From NCBI GenBank assembly GCA_910577215.1, contig CAJTMQ010000005.1, positions 244 to 45,737 on the forward strand: 45,494 bases of DNA, read 5' to 3'. This DNA comes from an uncultured Eubacterium sp. Its GTDB lineage: Bacteria > Bacillota > Clostridia > Oscillospirales > Acutalibacteraceae. The position numbers were made by a program, and so were the translations under genes. Positions 42,201 to 45,494 of this stretch are shown here, in pieces (position 1 is the stretch's first letter; every line of letters starts with the position of its first letter). The notes below the pieces were generated by a model that had not been told where the DNA came from, made no database searches, and saw nothing but the letters and a program-made list of their open reading frames with translations.

Positions 42201-42423
42201 TACACTTCCGTATGAAAAGGATATTGTTGTTATTTCCGCGGCAGAGTATCACGGAACTGACAGCAAGCTGATTACGCCTGTTTTTGACGAGGTTGACGAA
42301 AACAGAAAGCAGACCTTTTCATTAACACTTAAAGAATATCTTCGGTATGAATATTATAAATGTGTATGGAATTTGAATGACAGGGATAATTTCCTTTCTC
42401 ACAGAAACAAAGGAAGAAAATAA
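39229..42423 (+). CDS. Glycoside hydrolase family 38 alpha-mannosidase
   Basis: Retaining zinc-dependent alpha-mannosidase, 1064 residues. The N-terminal catalytic domain has the metal ligands His13 and Asp15 in ATAHLDTIWSW, and the nucleophile Asp126 in YLPDCFGFGWALPSIAKHA. Later comes HDDMPGTSVQRAYRRSW (third metal-ligand region around residues 335-345), the middle domains and a long beta-rich C-terminal part. No signal peptide or transmembrane segment, so it acts in the cytosol on imported short mannosides, for example trimmed N-glycan or yeast mannan pieces. AAAGGGGA lies before the ATG. It overlaps the GH29 gene by 1 nt. Confidence 0.94.
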   Translation: MGKKKIYTVATAHLDTIWSWDFETTVSKYIYNTLVDNFKMFQKYPTYKFNFEGSYRYELMEEYYPELFEKVKEYVKEGKWNICGSAFENGDTNIPSPEALFRNILIGNSYFDKTFGKRSVDIYLPDCFGFGWALPSIAKHANLKGFTTQKLAWGSAYGTPFDIGKWYGVDGEHIYASVNPHDYYFTLTKLRDWDLVQNKLKENEKYDLDWTYMFHGIGDRGGAPKEKSIAYVEGEVKKNDTEDIEVYVATADEIYHDIDNKLTDEQRAKLPEWKTELVMQNHGVGGYTSRAVGKRWNRRCEELADIAERNSVVASYLGTADYNSDVLNRSWKRFIAHQFHDDMPGTSVQRAYRRSWNDYAMSANQFAGELEAAAASVSTLMKTDFCSGMPIMVSNPIEADIHGAVTIRLENIKQPYVRIYDDAGKEVKSQIKSDKNGIKEIVFIADVNSLGYRIYDARPSAEPCKVKSEISINSDNVMENQKYIVTLNKKGNITSILDKTQDELEILKEPVVLGLYNYTGSKDWPAWEMNYEEANKEADRIPELVTISVEENGPARVAFKVVQQDNNKRSQFSNIIALTDGGECVEVYSEIEWQNLCTLAKNKFAFTCSNEKATFDLGFGAIQRENMNEKLFEVPAQKWVDITDKSGDFGVSVISECKYGWDKFSDNTLRMTVLHTPKKNYRIDSMQSMLDIGLNRYSFAIFSHSGQVGEATQLEARKFVQPMTAFLAEKHSGALKSHYSFGNVSTNDVIIRAIKKAENSDEIIVRLNEGSNKSVDHFTLELGSGIEAAREVFASEEEKRSAVIENGRLVTSFKPYEIKTFAITLKESAVKGKKSVSSPTDVKFDKNIITAQGAEKSDFEYNIPREITPDHVTVNGIDFAISKTDKNAFVMNGQTIRIRENADKLCLLCAALNDDRKVTFDVDGMAVSKNILSASQAFAAWDLPDLGDTAYVKRGKLGFEATHSHVNGNDAVARGMYFYIAEIDVKGKKTVTLPYEKDIVVISAAEYHGTDSKLITPVFDEVDENRKQTFSLTLKEYLRYEYYKCVWNLNDRDNFLSHRNKGRK

Positions 42424-43805
42424 TGGAAAATCAATTTGAGAAGAATTGGACAAATTACAACAATGGCTGCCCGCTTGAAGATGAAGAGGTAAAGCGTTAT
42501 ATATCTGTTTTGCCATCTGAAAATCAATGCAGGCTTGCACAGAATCCGTTTTACTGCTTTATTCATTTCGGAATGAATACTGCAACCGCAAGAGAATGGG
42601 GCAAAGGAACGGAAAAGGCTGCCGATTTTACAATTAAAAGCATTAAGCCTGAGCAATGGGTAAAGCATATCAAAGCAGCAGGTGCAAGCGGTATTATTTT
42701 AACCTGCAAGCATCACGATGGTTTCTGTTTATGGCCATCGGCTTACACGTCTTTTTCCGTGAAAAACGCAGGCTTTACAGGCGATATTGTTAAAATGGTT
42801 TCGGATGCCTGTAAAGCAGAAAACCTTTACTTTGGTGTTTATCTTTCTCCGTGGGATATGCACGAAGAAACCTACGGAACAGAGGCATATAATGATTATT
42901 TCTGCAATCAGTTAACAGAGCTTTTAACAAATTACGGTGAAATCAACGAGGTTTGGTTTGACGGTGCAAAGGGTGCAAACGCACGTTCCTTTGAATATGA
43001 CTGGCAAAGGTATTATAAGCTGATCAGAGAGCTTCAGCCGAAAGCCAATATAGCAATTTGCGGTCCGGATGTCCGTTGGGTAGGCAATGAAGGCGGCAAA
43101 ACAAGAAAATCTGAATTTTCAGTTGTTCCAAAGTCGCTTTGTATGGCAGAAACCGTAAGCAAGAATAGTCAGCATACGGCGAAAGATACCGCAAAGCTGC
43201 GTAATCTGAAGTCAACCGATGAAGATTTGGGCAGCCGGAAGGTGCTTGCCGAAAGTGAAGAGCTTTGCTGGTATCCTGCTGAGGTTGATGTTTCAATCCG
43301 TAAAGGCTGGTTCTGGTCCAAAAACGAAAATTTTACCGTTAAAAGCGGCAAGCGTCTGTTTAAGCTGTATCTTGATTCAGTGGGCAAAAACTGCACATTT
43401 CTTCTTAATGTGCCGCCAACCGATGAGGGTGTGCTTCATAAAAGGGATGTTAAATCTCTTACCTCCCTCGGCAGAAGAATTGCACAGATGACATCAAAGC
43501 CTATTGCTGTTGAACAGCCGGGCTGTCTTAATCAGGATAATGGCTGCCTTGATTTCAATTTTGATTGTGAGAAAAAGCTTAAATATGTTATTATCAAGGA
43601 GGATATTCAAAAATCTCAGAGAGTTGAAGCCTTTGATATATACATAAAAAAGAAGAACGGAAGGTATAAACAAGCGGCTTCAGAAACAATTATCGGCTCG
43701 TGCAGGATTGTTGCACTCGGCGGCAAAAGGTGCGTTGGTGCAAGAATTGTTATCCGCCAGAGCAGAAGTAATCCTGTTATTTCCGAAATCGGTTTTTATG
43801 CGTAA
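42423..43805 (+). CDS. Glycoside hydrolase family 29 alpha-L-fucosidase
   Basis: Retaining alpha-L-fucosidase, 460 residues. Typical features: FYCFIHFGMNTATAREWG near the N-terminus, TCKHHDGFCLWPS with His97-His98, VYLSPWDMHE, and the nucleophile Asp180 in INEVWFDGAKG. TFLLNVPPTDEGVLH closes the catalytic domain. About 85 residues of beta-sandwich follow, shorter than a full F5/8-type module. No signal peptide. It starts on the last base of the GH38 stop (TAATG), so the two are made together, and both would work on the same fucosylated and mannosylated glycans. Confidence 0.95.
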   Translation: MENQFEKNWTNYNNGCPLEDEEVKRYISVLPSENQCRLAQNPFYCFIHFGMNTATAREWGKGTEKAADFTIKSIKPEQWVKHIKAAGASGIILTCKHHDGFCLWPSAYTSFSVKNAGFTGDIVKMVSDACKAENLYFGVYLSPWDMHEETYGTEAYNDYFCNQLTELLTNYGEINEVWFDGAKGANARSFEYDWQRYYKLIRELQPKANIAICGPDVRWVGNEGGKTRKSEFSVVPKSLCMAETVSKNSQHTAKDTAKLRNLKSTDEDLGSRKVLAESEELCWYPAEVDVSIRKGWFWSKNENFTVKSGKRLFKLYLDSVGKNCTFLLNVPPTDEGVLHKRDVKSLTSLGRRIAQMTSKPIAVEQPGCLNQDNGCLDFNFDCEKKLKYVIIKEDIQKSQRVEAFDIYIKKKNGRYKQAASETIIGSCRIVALGGKRCVGARIVIRQSRSNPVISEIGFYA

Positions 43806-43814
43806 TTAATATTA

Positions 43815-43842
43815 AAGCGGTCTGAAATTTTTCAGACCGCTT
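43815..43842. terminator. Hairpin between convergent GH29 and radical SAM genes
   Basis: 12-bp perfect stem AAGCGGTCTGAA/TTCAGACCGCTT with a 4-nt loop. The tract after it (CAATTTTA) is only moderately T-rich on the plus strand. Confidence 0.7.
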
Positions 43843-43850
43843 CAATTTTA

Positions 43851-44720
43851 TCATAAAGCCTTGTTTATTTTATTTAAAACATTTTTCTTGTCTGCACTCC
43901 AGAGCGGTGCAATCAAATCTTTTTTTGCTCCGTCACCTGTTAAGCGGTGAATAACAACATTTTTCGGAATTATATCAACGCATGCCTTAAGAATATCAAT
44001 ATATTCATCAAGTGCAAGCACTTCAAATTTTCCGCACTTGTACTCAGCTTCAAGGTCTGTTCCTTTCAGCACGTGAAGAAGCTGCAGCTTAATCCCGTCA
44101 GTTCCTGCTTTGCAAACGTAGTTAACAGTTTCAAGCATATCTGCCTTAGTTTCATTCGGCAGTCCTATTATAATGTGCGTTACAACATTAATGCCTGCAT
44201 TTTTCAGCCGTTCTACTGCGTTGTCATAAACATCAAGCGTGTATCCGCGGCGTATGTATTCAGCCGTTTTTGCGTGAATCGTCTGCAAGCCGAGTTCAAC
44301 AAAAACAGGCTTGATTTTGTTCAGCTTTTCAAGAAGATTAATCACATCATTCGGCAGGCAATCCGGTCTTGTTGCAATGGAAAGGGCGGCAATATCAGGA
44401 TGCTTTATTGCTTCTGTAAGTTTCCTTTCAAGCACATGGGCAGGGGCATATGTGTTGGTGAATGCCTGAAAATAAGCAATATACTTTCCGCTTTTTATTT
44501 TCTTTTCAACTCGGTGTTTGCCGCTTTCAATTTGCTCAGTTATTGATTTTTCCGAACTTTCGGCAAAATCTCCGCTGCCGCCTTTGGAACAGAAGATACA
44601 TCCGCCTGTTGCGATTTTTCCGTCTCTGTTTGGGCAGGTGAAGCCTGCATTTATACTTATTTTGTAAACCTTACAGCCGAAGGTATTGCGCAGATACTGA
44701 TTAAAGCTATAATATTTCAT
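43851..44720 (-). CDS. TIGR01212-type radical SAM protein (YhcC family)
   Basis: A radical SAM enzyme of 289 residues from the ATG at 44720. The cluster cysteines have the spacing C-x11-C-x2-C (Cys29, Cys41, Cys44 in FTCPNRDG and GGCIFCSKGG), the mark of this subfamily, rather than the usual C-x3-C-x2-C. FQAFTNTYAP, SIATRPDCLPNDV, VELGLQTIHAKT and HIIIGLPNETK follow. Its reaction is unknown to me. A TTG at 44726 in the same frame (TTGCAGATG) could also start it, since GAGGAA lies 10 nt further up; either way it overlaps the upstream gene. Confidence 0.9.
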   Translation of the reverse strand: MKYYSFNQYLRNTFGCKVYKISINAGFTCPNRDGKIATGGCIFCSKGGSGDFAESSEKSITEQIESGKHRVEKKIKSGKYIAYFQAFTNTYAPAHVLERKLTEAIKHPDIAALSIATRPDCLPNDVINLLEKLNKIKPVFVELGLQTIHAKTAEYIRRGYTLDVYDNAVERLKNAGINVVTHIIIGLPNETKADMLETVNYVCKAGTDGIKLQLLHVLKGTDLEAEYKCGKFEVLALDEYIDILKACVDIIPKNVVIHRLTGDGAKKDLIAPLWSADKKNVLNKINKAL

Positions 44721-45477
44721 CTGCAATTCTGAAAAATTCCTCTATATTTTTATTGCTTCCGCATACGTACGATTGGATGTGCTCACAGTCCACTTCCTTC
44801 TTATCAAGTGTACGGCAGATTCCGCCGGCTTCCTTAAGAATCATTGTTGCTCCTGCCATATCCCACGGACGCAGAATAAGCTCATAATACAAATCAGCCT
44901 TGCCTGCGGCAACATAGCAGATGTCAAGTGCAGCACTGCCGCTGCGCCTTACCTCAAGGCAGTTGTAAAATACCTGCTCGGTAAGTGCAAAGGTTTTCCT
45001 GGCAAGCTCGTGCTCGTAAGGGCAGGTGCCGAAAAGCACAAGGCTGTTTTGCAAATCACAGTCAGAAACGTGAATTCTTTTGCTGTTAAGGTATGCACCT
45101 TTACCTCTTTCGGCATAGTAAATGTTATCTAAATCAGGGTCTAAAACAACACCAAGAATAAGCTCCTTGTCTTTTGCAAGACCTACGGAGATGGCACTGT
45201 GCTGAAAACCCTTTATAAAGTTTGTTGTGCCGTCAATCGGGTCAATAATAAAGCAATAGCCGTCTGAAAGTTCCTTGTTGCCGTCGCCCTCTTCGCCAAG
45301 GAAAGAGCAGCCGGGTACAATTTTTGAAAGCTCTTCAAAAAGAAAATCCTGTATCTTTTTATCATATTCCGTAACAAGATTAACGGCAGAGCCTTTATTT
45401 TCAATGCCTAAATTTCCTGCGGCGCTTTTGTAAATTTCGCCTGCTTTTTTTACAGCTTCAATTATTTTATTCAACAT
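44707..45477 (-). CDS. suhB: Inositol monophosphatase family protein
   Basis: Mg2+-dependent phosphatase of the IMPase fold, 256 residues. Metal-site motifs: GEEG at 61-64, IDPIDGTTNF at 78-87, and RPWDMAGATMILKEAGG near 205-220. Substrates in the family are inositol-1-phosphate, fructose-1,6-bisphosphate, 3'-phosphoadenosine phosphate or histidinol phosphate, so suhB is a family name here, not a proven function. I chose ATG 45477 with GGTGAT 4 nt upstream; an in-frame GTG at 45489 lies just before. The sequence upstream is outside the window. Its stop is inside the radical SAM gene that follows. Confidence 0.88.
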   Translation of the reverse strand: MLNKIIEAVKKAGEIYKSAAGNLGIENKGSAVNLVTEYDKKIQDFLFEELSKIVPGCSFLGEEGDGNKELSDGYCFIIDPIDGTTNFIKGFQHSAISVGLAKDKELILGVVLDPDLDNIYYAERGKGAYLNSKRIHVSDCDLQNSLVLFGTCPYEHELARKTFALTEQVFYNCLEVRRSGSAALDICYVAAGKADLYYELILRPWDMAGATMILKEAGGICRTLDKKEVDCEHIQSYVCGSNKNIEEFFRIADEIL

Positions 45478-45494
45478 TTTAATCACCACAGCTA

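Noticed and set aside
43947..44546. 199-residue plus-strand ORF over the radical SAM gene
   Set aside because: It is the reverse of a well-supported radical SAM protein and Asn/Phe/Cys-rich without recognisable motifs.
1..45494. CRISPR array, prophage, IS element or tRNA/rRNA gene
   Set aside because: I saw no regularly spaced direct repeats, transposase, integrase or phage structural proteins, and no cloverleaf or rRNA sequence on either strand by reading.

Overview
The window reads as one contig piece from a low-GC Gram-positive anaerobe of the class Clostridia, most likely a gut Oscillospiraceae/Ruminococcaceae-type organism. This is inference, based on the dense Firmicutes-style operons with 1-20 nt overlaps, the infC-rpmI-rplT order, a TrmFO-type tRNA methylase beside topA, the plsX-rnc-smc-ftsY order, teichoic-acid-type polymerases and strong AGGAGG-type ribosome sites. 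No rRNA, tRNA, insertion sequence or CRISPR array was seen.

Layout. (1) 1-5672: the 3' part of glyA, two tandem CDP-glycerol glycerophosphotransferase-like genes, a PLP aminotransferase and trpS, closed by a strong terminator. (2) 5700-8800: an AT-rich accessory block. It holds a 58-residue ORF overlapping a zeta-toxin-like kinase (likely toxin-antitoxin pair), then a small HTH regulator divergent from a membrane-anchored GLUG-repeat protein; their two promoters share an overlapping -35 region with a perfect-consensus promoter for the GLUG gene. (3) 8864-13858: a self-contained five-gene transcription unit: SCP2-like protein, class III aminotransferase, transketolase N-half, transketolase C-half, second SCP2-like protein. 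It looks like a small biosynthetic or metabolic system I cannot match to a named pathway, and it is the best candidate for something undescribed. (4) 13862-17805: pyk, mltG, and the thyA-folA folate/dTMP pair. (5) 17802-19169: infC-rpmI-rplT with a structured leader and an apparent ATC start codon for infC. (6) 19285-36829: a long housekeeping run (trmH-family methylase, dprA, topA, trmFO, plsX, rnc, radical SAM, smc, ftsY, rdgB, yhbY, nadD, yqeK, rsfS, leuS). (7) 36838-43842: an AraC-type regulator divergent from a three-gene glycosidase operon (GH4, GH38 alpha-mannosidase, GH29 alpha-L-fucosidase). (8) 43851-45477 on the minus strand: an inositol-monophosphatase-family enzyme and a YhcC/TIGR01212-type radical SAM protein.

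How the parts fit. Regions 1, 4, 5, 6 and 8 are ordinary core genome: translation, DNA maintenance, envelope and one-carbon metabolism (glyA, thyA and folA all serve the folate cycle). Regions 2, 3 and 7 are the variable ones. Region 7 looks like a cytoplasmic set for trimming short mannose/fucose-containing glycans, since none of the three enzymes has a signal peptide. Region 3 pairs a thiamine-diphosphate carbon-carbon ligase/transferase with an aminotransferase between two putative hydrophobic-ligand-binding proteins, which suggests formation of an amino-alcohol or amino-ketone from a hydrophobic or carrier-bound substrate; that is inference only.
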